Shown one piece after another: positions 42,705-51,559 of a stretch of DNA of 64,000 nucleotides. The notes beneath the pieces were generated by a model. That model saw only the letters and a list, made by a program, of their open reading frames with translations, made no database searches and had not been told where the DNA came from. This DNA is from Paludisphaera borealis (GTDB lineage Bacteria > Planctomycetota > Planctomycetia > Isosphaerales > Isosphaeraceae): assembly GCF_001956985.1 (NCBI RefSeq), contig NZ_CP019082.1, positions 2,418,001 through 2,482,000 on the forward strand, written 5' to 3'. Position 1 is the first letter of the stretch; each line of letters begins with the position of its first letter. Made by a program: the position numbers and the translations under genes.

Positions 42705-45140
42705 TCAGGGACGCCAGTCGAGTACGGACGGGCTGACGTCGAGGCGGACGGCGAGTTTGGCGAAGATCTCGCGCAGCGACGGATCGAGGGTGCCGTCGTC
42801 GGACAGTCTGATGAACGCGTCGAGGAACTGGTTCTGGACCTGCCAGAGGTCGGGCTTCATCCCCAGCAGGGCGGCGGCGTCGAGCAGGAGTTCGACCCGG
42901 GTGGCGACCATGCCGAGGTTCGAGCCGTCCTGGATTCCCCGCAGCGTGCGCTGCAAGCCCTCGGCGACGGCCTTGCCCAGGGCCTCGCGTTCGGGAGTGT
43001 AGCCCCAGCTTCGTCCTCGGTCGCAGAGGTGCTCGACGGGCGCGAGGCTGTGCTCCTCGCCGGTTTCGAGCCAATCGATCTGCTCGCGCAGATGGTGGTC
43101 GAGATAGGTCGAGGCCGCCGCGCGGAGCGGCTTGGGGATCGGATACCGCAGCCTTCCCAGCCGATTGAGAACCTCTTCGTCCTCGTTGGCGAGATGCTCG
43201 AACGCGCGGCGATAGTCTTCGAAGCGGTCGCTGAGCACGATCCCGATGATCCGCCGCTGCTCGTCCCGGAACAGGTCGTCGAGCTGGTGCGTGGCGCCCG
43301 GGAACTCCTGGTCCAGAAGCCTCATCAGCTCGGCCAGCGAGCCCGATCGATAGATCGGCAGCAACCGCGACTGGAACTCCAGAAAGTCCTCGGCGCTCAG
43401 GCTCGAACTCAGCACCGTGTGGAAGTCGAGCCCTCCGAAATGGACGACGACGAAGTTGCTCTCGGCTTCGTTCCAGGTCCGTCGCGACCGGGCGCGGAGC
43501 CGGCCCACGGCCAGGTGCCCGACGCCCCGGGTCCGGATCTGCTGATCCAGGGTCTGCACGTCGTAGGCCGAGGCGTCGTCGCGCCGGCCGTCGTCGCCGG
43601 ACTGGTAGATCAGGCTGATGGCGTGATGGGCCAGCACGCGGTCGAGGTCCACGACCGACGGCCGGATGCACTGCTCCCAGACGCCCCGGCCGTCGCCGTA
43701 CTGCGGCAAGTTGCTGGGCGCGGCCTCGAGCGCCGTGACGAACGCCTCTTCGAGATCGCGGTCGAACTGCCGCGCCATCGAGATCGCCCGCGCCGCGTAC
43801 TGGAGACACTGGGTCGTCTCAAGGCCGCTCAGCTCGTCGAAGAACCAGCCGCACGACGTGTACATCAGCATGGCGTCGAGCTGAATCTCCAGCAGCCGAA
43901 GCGCGTCGGTCGTCTGCTGATCGTCGAGATCGGGATGCCCGAACTCGTTCAGAAACGCCTGAATCGCCTCCTCGGAATAGCGACTGAGGATCACGCGGAT
44001 GTAGCCGTCGCGCGCCGCCCAGGGGTCGCGGAAGCAGACGCGGCCCCGGGTGCTGAACAGGTGGTCGAGCTGCTCCTTGAGTCCGTCGAGTGCCGACCGC
44101 AACGGACCTCGCCATTTTTGCTGCCAGTCGCCCCGCGTCTTGCAGCCGCAGTCGGACCGCCAGCGTTCGACGCCGTGGACGCAGCTCCACGAGCTGTTCT
44201 CGTGGATCTCGACCTCCCACCGCGGCGGATGCAGTTCGAGGAACTCGCCGTAATTGGTGAGCTTGACGTTCGGATCTTTCGACAGCCGTTCGAGCACGTA
44301 CGCCAGCGCCATGTCGCCGTGCGCGTGGTGATGGCCGTACGATTCGCCGTCGGTGGCGATGTGCATGAGTTGGGGATGGTCGCGATGACCGTCGAACCCG
44401 CCGAACAGACGGCCCAGGAACCGCTCGCCGCGATCCAGCAGCCGCTCGAACGCGACCTGCTGCGAGATGATCCCGTCGTAGAAGAACAACGCGATCGAAC
44501 GGCCCGAGGGGAGCCGGCAGAGGTACGCCTGCGACGGATCGATTCCGCCGCCGTTCTCGATCCAGGTCTTCTCGCCGATCCTCCGCCACCGCTTCGCCTG
44601 CCGGGGCGCGAGGATCGTGAACTTGATCCCAGCGTCGGCCAGAGCTTCGAGCGAGGCGACGTCGACGGCCGTCTCGGCCAGCCACATCCCCTCGGGCTCG
44701 CGGCCGAACCGATGACGGAAATCGGCGACTCCCCACAGCACCTGCGTCCGCTTGTCGACGGCGCTCGCCAGCGGCATGATCATGTGATTGTACGCCTGGG
44801 CGATCGCGTTGCCGTGGCCCCCCCGCCGCTCGCGGCTGAGGCGATCGGCCTCGACGATCTTCCGCAGCACGTCGGGCTCGGCGTCGGCCATCCACTGGAG
44901 CAGCGTCGGCCCGAAATTGAAGCTCATCCACGCGTAATTGTTGAGGATGTTGGTGATCCGCCCCCGGTCGTCGAGCAACCGCGCCCGGGTGTTGGGGGCG
45001 TAGCTCTCGTGGGTGACGCGCTCGTTCCAGTCGTGGAACGGCGCGGCGGAGTCCTGAACCTCGACGACGCCCAGCCACGGGTTCTCGCGTGGCGGCTGAT
45101 AAAAATGTCCATGAATACAGATGTAGCGAGGATGCGGCAT
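42705..45140 (-). CDS. Glycoside hydrolase family 57-type protein with DUF3536, 811 aa
   Basis: The N-terminus YICIHGHFYQPPRENPWL contains the histidine motif of GH57. GMWLAETAVD carries the candidate nucleophile Glu (about residue 156), and HIATDGESYGHHH the candidate acid/base Asp. GH57 enzymes hydrolyse or rearrange alpha-glucans. The C-terminal half is the DUF3536 region, helical and of unknown role, with YRRAFEHLANEDEEVLNRLG. No signal peptide is seen, so it is probably cytoplasmic and may act on glycogen-like storage glucan; that is inference. It is followed by the P450 gene 126 bases later on the same strand. Confidence 0.9.
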   Translation of the reverse strand: MPHPRYICIHGHFYQPPRENPWLGVVEVQDSAAPFHDWNERVTHESYAPNTRARLLDDRGRITNILNNYAWMSFNFGPTLLQWMADAEPDVLRKIVEADRLSRERRGGHGNAIAQAYNHMIMPLASAVDKRTQVLWGVADFRHRFGREPEGMWLAETAVDVASLEALADAGIKFTILAPRQAKRWRRIGEKTWIENGGGIDPSQAYLCRLPSGRSIALFFYDGIISQQVAFERLLDRGERFLGRLFGGFDGHRDHPQLMHIATDGESYGHHHAHGDMALAYVLERLSKDPNVKLTNYGEFLELHPPRWEVEIHENSSWSCVHGVERWRSDCGCKTRGDWQQKWRGPLRSALDGLKEQLDHLFSTRGRVCFRDPWAARDGYIRVILSRYSEEAIQAFLNEFGHPDLDDQQTTDALRLLEIQLDAMLMYTSCGWFFDELSGLETTQCLQYAARAISMARQFDRDLEEAFVTALEAAPSNLPQYGDGRGVWEQCIRPSVVDLDRVLAHHAISLIYQSGDDGRRDDASAYDVQTLDQQIRTRGVGHLAVGRLRARSRRTWNEAESNFVVVHFGGLDFHTVLSSSLSAEDFLEFQSRLLPIYRSGSLAELMRLLDQEFPGATHQLDDLFRDEQRRIIGIVLSDRFEDYRRAFEHLANEDEEVLNRLGRLRYPIPKPLRAAASTYLDHHLREQIDWLETGEEHSLAPVEHLCDRGRSWGYTPEREALGKAVAEGLQRTLRGIQDGSNLGMVATRVELLLDAAALLGMKPDLWQVQNQFLDAFIRLSDDGTLDPSLREIFAKLAVRLDVSPSVLDWRP

Positions 45141-45204
45141 GCGTCGACTCGTTTCGGGAATGCGACGTCGCCGGGTGTATCCGGCGAGACGTCCCAGGCG
45201 CTGA

Positions 45205-46242
45205 TCAGAGCCCGTCGAGGGGGGCGACGGGAACGGCTTCGAGCGGCGGCCGCGAGGGGAGGTCGCAGACGGTCGCCGCGTAGGACGTGGAGTCTTCGGC
45301 CCCCACCCAGGCGAGAGTCGTGCCGGGAGCCGAGTGCGATACGCGGACCAAGCCCAGGCCGACGCACGATTTCCAGCCCGGCGAGAAGGCCGACGACGTG
45401 ACCACGCCGACGCGCTTGCCGTCGGCTTCGAGCACGGCGCCCGGCGGCGGACACGGGGCGCCCGGCTCGAATCGCAGGCCCTTGACGATCCGGTTCACGT
45501 GGCCCAACGCGTCGAGCCGGGCGACGGTCTCCTGACCCAGGTAGCAGCCTTTCACGAAATTGATCGCGCGGTCGTCGCGGCCGATCTCCTGGGGCAGGTT
45601 GCTCTCGGTCGCCTCACGGCCGAAGACCGGCGTCCCCGCCTCGATCCGGAGCGCCTCGAAGGTCTCGGCGTCGATCTCGACCGGTCCCGAGCTTGCCGAC
45701 CGCAGCGCCTCGCCAAGCTCCGAAGCGTCCGAGCCGAACGCGATCAAGGTCAGGCCGGACCGTCCGGTGGGCGATTCGCGAATGCAAAGCACGTCGCGGC
45801 CGAGCACGCGGGTGACGACGAAGGCCAGGTCGTCGGCCTCCGGCGCGGTTCCGCCCACACTCGCGAGCCACGCCTCGCACACCGGCCCCGCGAGGTGGTA
45901 TTCGCGCGAGTCCTCGGTGCGATCAACCAGCGTGACATCGTCGAACACGCCGTACTTCCGCAGGTGAGGCAACGCCAGCGCCAGGCCGTCGGGATCGGAT
46001 CGGACCAGCAGCGCGTCGGGCCGGGCCAGCACGGAGATGTACGCCAGCGTCTTGCCTTGCGGACTGGTCACGAAGGCTTCGCAACCGCGCCCTTGGGGCA
46101 GCCGCTTGATGTCGTTCGTGGTCAGATTGTGCAGAAACTTGGCGGCGTCGGGTCCCGAAATCTCCAGCCGCGAGCGCGAGGATCGATCGATCCAGCCGAC
46201 CGCCTCGTCAACCGCCCGATAAGAATCGAAACGACTCATCAT
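45205..46242 (-). CDS. YgfZ/GcvT-like folate-binding protein, 345 aa
   Basis: YgfZ proteins help build or repair iron-sulfur enzymes, such as the radical SAM methylthiotransferases, in a folate-dependent way. The family signature KGCYLGQETVARLD is complete, with the conserved Cys. The N-terminal part reads RLEISGPDAAKFLHNLTTND, typical of the aminomethyltransferase fold. The start is one of two adjacent ATGs at 46242 and 46239; a longer frame to 46410 has no homology. A YgfZ gene in the same genome as MiaB is functionally consistent. It is 64 bases from the GH57 gene and 136 bases from the LarA-like gene. Confidence 0.9.
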   Translation of the reverse strand: MMSRFDSYRAVDEAVGWIDRSSRSRLEISGPDAAKFLHNLTTNDIKRLPQGRGCEAFVTSPQGKTLAYISVLARPDALLVRSDPDGLALALPHLRKYGVFDDVTLVDRTEDSREYHLAGPVCEAWLASVGGTAPEADDLAFVVTRVLGRDVLCIRESPTGRSGLTLIAFGSDASELGEALRSASSGPVEIDAETFEALRIEAGTPVFGREATESNLPQEIGRDDRAINFVKGCYLGQETVARLDALGHVNRIVKGLRFEPGAPCPPPGAVLEADGKRVGVVTSSAFSPGWKSCVGLGLVRVSHSAPGTTLAWVGAEDSTSYAATVCDLPSRPPLEAVPVAPLDGL

Positions 46243-46378
46243 GGATGGACGCAAGTTCTCTGAATGGAGATAGATCGTCTGAAACAACAGCGCAAGGAAG
46301 AGCGCACAAAACGCCGACCGCAGGCCGCCGTTTGTCCTTATATCGTCATTATAGCTTATCGCCGCCCTCCGGCCCAGT

Positions 46379-47593
46379 TCAGGAGGCGTCCGTGTCGGGC
46401 ACGAAACCACGCGTCCATTCGGCCTGGCTGACGAACGTGCACGACGCCGCGCGGGCGGCGAGGCGCCGAACGTCCTCGATCCGTTCGACCGGGATCATCG
46501 ACAGATCCTCGACGGTCTCATGATCGAGGCCGCTGAGGAGATAAACGTCGGCCCATCCGAGAACCTTGGCGAGCCGACGGCCGGCGACGGAATCGCGGTC
46601 GGATTCGTGTCCTGACAGGACGCCCGACGACGAGATCGAATCGCCGGACGCGATCAGACGCTGCAACGCGGGGCCGAGCGCTTCGCGGACCTGGCAAAGC
46701 GCGACGATCTTGCCGCCGTGCCGTACCAGGCGACTCGCGGTCGCCAGGCCGGCGGCAAGGTCGTCGATGGTTGTCGCAACGCCGGGCCGCCCGATCCCCG
46801 CCACGACCAGCTCGGCGCGCGCTTCGGGCTGGAAACTCCAGAGCCGGTCGACCGCATCGGCACCCTGGTCGCGGACCGTCTCCATCAGCCCGGCCACGAA
46901 TTCCGCCGGACCGCGGACTCCTGGAACCACGCCGATCTGCATCTGACTCCCCAGCAACCAGGAAGCCTCCAGCGCCTCGTCGATGTGCGGCTGCGGAAAG
47001 GCCTGATCCTGGGAGTCGTCGCGCATGCCGCGACGGTAGGATTCACCGGTCTCCTGGTCACTCAGGCCGGGGAAAATCAAGCTCCAGGGACCGTGACGAC
47101 CCACGAGCGGATCGTACCGAAGCAGCCCGACGGGCAACACGACGTCGGCGTCGGTCAGGGTCCGGTTGAGATAGACGCGCCGTCCTTCGGCGGTCGTCGC
47201 CAGGTACGACAGTCGGTCGCGATCAGACGGGTCGTGGATCTCGACCGTCGGCCCCCCCTTTTCCGCCTCGGCGCCTTCGACCGGCGCGGAGAGAGCGACC
47301 ACGTTGATCGAATCGGGCTCGACTCCCGACTCGTTCAAGACCTCTCGTAGGACCTTGACGAGGGTTCCGGTTCGTCGCAGGCCGGAGTCGATCGCGATGG
47401 CGACGTGGTCCCCTGGAACAACGACCTGTCGCAGCGGCGGATACCCGCGCGGTTGCTCGATCGCCGCGCGGAGCGCGGCCTCGGCGGCTTCCGGCTCCAT
47501 TCCGTCGGGACCATTCCAGCAGCCGACGACCGACTCAGCCGGAAGCTCGAAATCCAGGCTCTCATTGCCATAAGAAACGACGTATCGCGACAC
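46379..47593 (-). CDS. LarA-like (DUF2088) protein, probably lacking the cofactor lysine, 404 aa
   Basis: LarA lactate racemase holds a nickel pincer cofactor on a lysine. Family features here are VVPGDHVAIAIDSGLRRTGT, RVYLNRTLTDADVVLPVGLL and HGPWSLIFPGLSDQET, the last aligning with the loop that normally reads GGxKxxLPG. At the lysine position this protein has Ser, so covalent cofactor attachment as in LarA seems impossible. The start is GTG 47593. The C-terminal half (GGKIVALCQVREALGPALQR) matches the LarA C-domain with its Rossmann-like fold. It may be a non-racemase paralogue; no lar maturation genes are adjacent. Confidence 0.8.
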   Translation of the reverse strand: MSRYVVSYGNESLDFELPAESVVGCWNGPDGMEPEAAEAALRAAIEQPRGYPPLRQVVVPGDHVAIAIDSGLRRTGTLVKVLREVLNESGVEPDSINVVALSAPVEGAEAEKGGPTVEIHDPSDRDRLSYLATTAEGRRVYLNRTLTDADVVLPVGLLRYDPLVGRHGPWSLIFPGLSDQETGESYRRGMRDDSQDQAFPQPHIDEALEASWLLGSQMQIGVVPGVRGPAEFVAGLMETVRDQGADAVDRLWSFQPEARAELVVAGIGRPGVATTIDDLAAGLATASRLVRHGGKIVALCQVREALGPALQRLIASGDSISSSGVLSGHESDRDSVAGRRLAKVLGWADVYLLSGLDHETVEDLSMIPVERIEDVRRLAARAASCTFVSQAEWTRGFVPDTDAS

Positions 47594-47928
47594 GTAAACT
47601 CACTCTCATCCGGTGCGGACCCGCCGGGTCCTGGGGGCTTCTCGTCCTCATCTGCATGATAGAAGGCCCTGCGGAGGCGGGTCAAGCGCGCCTCGAATCG
47701 CCAGCTCCGAACGAGCGCGGGGCCCCTCATCCCCTCTCCCAAGCAGAGGAGTCCGATATATTAAAAATGATTCATGGAACCGCGTTTTTGGCAACTATGC
47801 AATAATGATGAATTCGAGCCGACTGCGCGAGGCGTCGCTCACAGACCGCATCGCGGGGACAGGCTTTGTTTCCATCGATCCCGGTCATCCGTTTCTTTCG
47901 GCCCGATCCCTTCTGGGGCCTCCATTCG
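47594..47928. other. Intergenic region before the ECF/kinase genes
   Basis: About 335 bases lie between divergent genes. Positions about 47755-47815 are AT-rich (including GCAATAATGATG) and likely contain the promoter of the sigma gene. A short CCTCT/AGAGG inverted repeat lies at 47733-47749. The plus frame is open from 47866 but begins without homology. Confidence 0.45.
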
Positions 47929-48504
47929 ATGAGTGAAGTGACTCGCGTCCTCTCAGCCATTGATCAGGGCGACGCCCAAGCTGCCGAGCAGCTGCTGCCG
48001 TTGGTCTATGACGAACTCCGCAGGCTGGCCGCCCAGCGGTTGGCTCAGGAGAAGCCGGGGCAGACGCTCCAGGCCACGGCGCTGGTCAACGAGGCCTATC
48101 TGCGTCTGGTCGGCCACGACGGCGGCCGGAATTGGGACGGCCGCGGCCACTTCTTCGCCGCCGCGGCCGAGGCCATGCGGCGCATCTTGATCGACAACGC
48201 CCGGCGGAAACGGTGCGAAAAGCACGGCGGAGGCCTTCGCCGTCGAGAGCTCGACGAGGTCGAGATCGTCGCCGAGGCCGCCGACGACGACGTGCTGGCC
48301 TTGGACGAGGCCTTGATCCGGCTGGCCGCCGAAGACCCGGCCAAGGCCGAGCTGGTAAAGCTCCGCTACTTCGCGGGCCTGTCGATCGAACAAGCCGCCA
48401 ACGTCCTCGGCATCTCGCCGGCGACGGCCAAGCGACACTGGACGTACGCCCGCGCCTGGTTGTTCCGCGTGATCGAGGGCGCCGACCCTCCCCCGCCGTC
48501 CTGA
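47929..48504 (+). CDS. ECF sigma factor, planctomycete TIGR02999-like group, 191 aa
   Basis: Region 2 is seen in QAAEQLLPLVYDELRRLAAQ, LQATALVNEAYLRLVG and HFFAAAAEAMRRILIDNARR, and region 4 in PAKAELVKLRYFAGLSIEQA and VLGISPATAKRHWTYARAWL. The ALVNEAYLRL and ARAWLFR strings match the planctomycete-rich group that often precedes Ser/Thr kinase genes. There is no anti-sigma factor nearby; such sigmas may instead be controlled by the linked kinase. The start is ATG 47929 (MSEVTRVLSAIDQGD); an ATG-like upstream extension to 47866 is not homologous. The kinase gene begins 86 bases after the stop. Confidence 0.93.
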   Translation: MSEVTRVLSAIDQGDAQAAEQLLPLVYDELRRLAAQRLAQEKPGQTLQATALVNEAYLRLVGHDGGRNWDGRGHFFAAAAEAMRRILIDNARRKRCEKHGGGLRRRELDEVEIVAEAADDDVLALDEALIRLAAEDPAKAELVKLRYFAGLSIEQAANVLGISPATAKRHWTYARAWLFRVIEGADPPPPS

Positions 48505-48590
48505 AGACTTTTCGACGTCTCGTGAGCCCGTCGCCTCCTCGTTCTCGCATTGCGTTGAGGACCGAGCGAGTCACTTCAGGGAGATCCACA

Positions 48591-51371
48591 ATGAGCGTGA
48601 AACTCCCGAGCGTCGAGACCGTCTTCAGCGAAGCGATCGAGATCGTTTCGAAAGCCGAGCGGTCGGACTTTCTGGAACGGGCGTGCGGCGGCGACGCCGC
48701 GCTGCGTCGGCAGGTCGAGTCGCTGCTCGACGCCCATATCCGGGCGGGCGGATTCCTTCAGACTGCCACCGAGGCCGACACCCTTACACTCGGCTCCGCG
48801 CCTTCGGCCGACAGCCTTGGCGCGGCCATCGGCCCGTATAAGTTGCTGGAGGCGATCGGCGAGGGGGGCATGGGCGTCGTCTACATGGCCGAGCAGACGC
48901 ATCCCGTGCGACGCAAGGTGGCGCTCAAGCTCATCAAGCCGGGGATGGACTCGAAGCAGATCATCGCCCGCTTCGAGGTCGAACGCCAGGCGTTGGCGAT
49001 GATGGACCACCCGAACATCGCCAGGGTACACGACGCAGGAGCGACCGACGACGGCCGGCCTTACTTCGTCATGGAGCTGGTTCACGGCCTGCCGATCACC
49101 GAGTATTGCGACCGCGAGCGGCTCTCGATCCCCGAACGGCTGGAGCTGTTCGTCCTGGTCTGCCGCGCCGTTCAGCACGCCCACCAGAAGGGGATCATCC
49201 ACCGCGACCTGAAGCCCTCGAACATCTTGGTGACGGTCGTCGACGGCTCGGCGGTCCCCAAGATCATCGACTTCGGCATCGCCAAGGCCACGGGTCAGAC
49301 CCTGACCGACAAGACCTGCTTCACGGCCTTCGCCCAGTTCGTCGGCACGCCCATGTACATGAGCCCAGAGCAGGCGGAGCTGGCGGGCGTCGACGTGGAC
49401 ACCCGCAGCGACGTCTACTCCCTGGGCGTCCTCCTCTACGAACTCCTGACCGGCACGGCGCCGTTCGACTCCGAGACGTTCCGCAAGGCCGCGTTCGACG
49501 AGATCCGCCGGATCGTCCGCGAGGAGGAGCCGCCGAAGCCGAGCACTCGACTCAGTTCTCTCGGGGCGACGCAGTCGACGATCTCGGCGAATCGCAAGGC
49601 CGACGCACGCCGCCTCGACCGCTCCGTCCGTGGCGACCTCGACTGGATCGTGATGAAGGCGTTGGACAAGAAACGGCAACGGCGTTATGAGACGGCCAAC
49701 GACTTCGCGGCCGACGTGATGCGGTACCTCACCGACAAGCCGGTGGAGGCGTGCCCGCCGTCGTCATGGTATCGGTTCACAAAGTACACCCGGCGCCACC
49801 GCATGGCGATCACGACGTCGGCGGTCGTGGCGACGATCCTGGTCCTCGCGGTGGTCGGTCTCACGGTGAGCCTGCTGGCGATCTCGCGGGAGCAGGCGAA
49901 GGCGAAGGGCCGGCTAGTCCTGGCCCGCCGCGCCGTCGACGAGATGTACACGGAGGTCGCCGAGAAGTGGTTCGCCCGGCAGCCGCGGCTCACCCAGGTT
50001 CAGCGGGAGTTCCTCGAGAAGGCCTTGGCGTTCTACGAGCGATTCGCCGCCGAGGAGGGCGACGACTCGGGGGTCCGGCTCGAAGCCGCCAGGGCCGGGC
50101 TCCGGACGGGGACGATTCAGGACAAGCTTGGGAGGCCCGAACGGGCGGAGGCCGCCCGGCGGCAGGCGATCGAGCGGCTCGAAGACCTTGTCGGCTGCCA
50201 CCCCGATCGTGCCGAGTACAGTGCCGAGCTATCCGACGCTCTCGGAACACTCGGAAGGCAATACGCGATGGACGCGAGATCCGCCGAAGCCGAACCCCTT
50301 CTCACGCGAGCGGTGGTGACCTACGATTCGCTCGTGGCCAGACTCCCAGATGTCCGGAAATACCGCCTCGGGCTCGCTCAGTCACTCGGGGCGAAGGGCG
50401 ACTTGCGTGTGGCGCAAGGACGCTGGCAGGAGGCTGAGTCCGACGTACGTCGCGGGCGGGAAATCCTCCTCAAGCTCCTGGCGGACGCCCCTCGCGATCG
50501 GGATTGCCTGCGATCACTCGCCGCCCGGGACATGAGCCTCGGGAGCGTCCTCCACGGTACTGACCAATATCGAGAGGCCGAGGAGGCCGACCGTCTGGCA
50601 GTGACGCGGTTCGATGCGCTTCTGGTGGGAGACCCGACCGAGGCGGACCTCCGGCACCGGCTCGCCGTCTCTCTGGATAACCACGCACTCTCCTTGGAAA
50701 TCACTGGGCGACGGGATGACTCCATCGCGAGTTCGCGGCGCGGCGAGGAACTGCTCCGATCCCTCATCAGCGAGTTCCCCGACGTTCCCGAGTATCGTGC
50801 TCACCTTGCCAAATGCGAGCAGGCACTGGTTCTCAAGCTCCGCGTGGCAGGCCGTCTAGGGGAAGCGATACAGACCGGTGAACTGGCCGTTCAGGTGGGC
50901 GAGGCCCTGGTCCGCGAGCACCCGGCTGTGCTCGAGTACCGCGTGACCCTGGCTAGAAGCCTCGAGGCGCTCGCTGACATCTGTTCTGCCTGGCGCGGAG
51001 AGCGGTTTTATGACCCGCCGCGCGCGCTGGAACTGGCTCGCCGGGCGGTCGAGGTTGCTCCCGACGATGGCGAAGCGTGGCAATCCCTGGGCTGGGCCCA
51101 GTACCGCTCGGGGGACTGGACGGGCTGCATCAAGTCCTTGGAGAAGCAAAAGGATTACTCACGCCTCGGCGATTTCGTCGCCGTCATGGCCTACTGGAGG
51201 TTGGGAGACCAGGCCAGGGCCCGCGCGATGTTCGCTCGTTGCGACGAATGGTTACGCGGCTACGAAACGCACTCGAACGGGAGCAAATACCCAGAACCGC
51301 CGCTGTTCCGCCGCTTTCGCGACGAGGCGGCGACCCTGCTGGGCACCGAGTCGCCTGAGCGAGGGCGATAA
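48591..51371 (+). CDS. Membrane Hanks-type Ser/Thr protein kinase with TPR-like sensor tail, 926 aa
   Basis: A short cap domain (SVETVFSEAIEIVSKAERSD, residues 1-75) precedes the kinase domain. Motifs: glycine loop GEGGMGVVY (about 90), VALK (invariant Lys), HRDLKPSN (about 204-211), DFGIAK (226-231), GTPMYMSPEQ activation segment and DVYSLGVLLYELLTG. A membrane helix occupies about 405-432 (AITTSAVVATILVLAVVGLT). The 490-residue tail is helical with TPR-like repeats (RAVVTYDSLVARLPDVRKYR, AIQTGELAVQVGEALVREHP), and should be outside the cytoplasm. ATG 48591 is preceded by AGGGAG. It probably phosphorylates the linked ECF sigma factor; that is inference from neighbourhood. Confidence 0.95.
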   Translation: MSVKLPSVETVFSEAIEIVSKAERSDFLERACGGDAALRRQVESLLDAHIRAGGFLQTATEADTLTLGSAPSADSLGAAIGPYKLLEAIGEGGMGVVYMAEQTHPVRRKVALKLIKPGMDSKQIIARFEVERQALAMMDHPNIARVHDAGATDDGRPYFVMELVHGLPITEYCDRERLSIPERLELFVLVCRAVQHAHQKGIIHRDLKPSNILVTVVDGSAVPKIIDFGIAKATGQTLTDKTCFTAFAQFVGTPMYMSPEQAELAGVDVDTRSDVYSLGVLLYELLTGTAPFDSETFRKAAFDEIRRIVREEEPPKPSTRLSSLGATQSTISANRKADARRLDRSVRGDLDWIVMKALDKKRQRRYETANDFAADVMRYLTDKPVEACPPSSWYRFTKYTRRHRMAITTSAVVATILVLAVVGLTVSLLAISREQAKAKGRLVLARRAVDEMYTEVAEKWFARQPRLTQVQREFLEKALAFYERFAAEEGDDSGVRLEAARAGLRTGTIQDKLGRPERAEAARRQAIERLEDLVGCHPDRAEYSAELSDALGTLGRQYAMDARSAEAEPLLTRAVVTYDSLVARLPDVRKYRLGLAQSLGAKGDLRVAQGRWQEAESDVRRGREILLKLLADAPRDRDCLRSLAARDMSLGSVLHGTDQYREAEEADRLAVTRFDALLVGDPTEADLRHRLAVSLDNHALSLEITGRRDDSIASSRRGEELLRSLISEFPDVPEYRAHLAKCEQALVLKLRVAGRLGEAIQTGELAVQVGEALVREHPAVLEYRVTLARSLEALADICSAWRGERFYDPPRALELARRAVEVAPDDGEAWQSLGWAQYRSGDWTGCIKSLEKQKDYSRLGDFVAVMAYWRLGDQARARAMFARCDEWLRGYETHSNGSKYPEPPLFRRFRDEAATLLGTESPERGR

Positions 51372-51559
51372 CCGCCCCGAGGCCGCCAGGCCCCGGGTGA
51401 GTCGGTCGACCAGTCCCGAGCCGCGCCGCGGCCCACTGTACCGAGACCCATGTCTCCCAATCCCCGCGGTGCGACGGGTGCACTCCGCGAACGTCCGGGG
51501 TGCGCGCCGAGCGTATCCCGATTCAACCTTCACCCTGAACCCTCCCAAGGAGCCGAGCA

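Noticed and set aside
47776-47801. GGAACC upstream of the second ECF sigma gene as promoter
   Set aside because: The expected -10 position reads TGCA, with no CGTC or similar.
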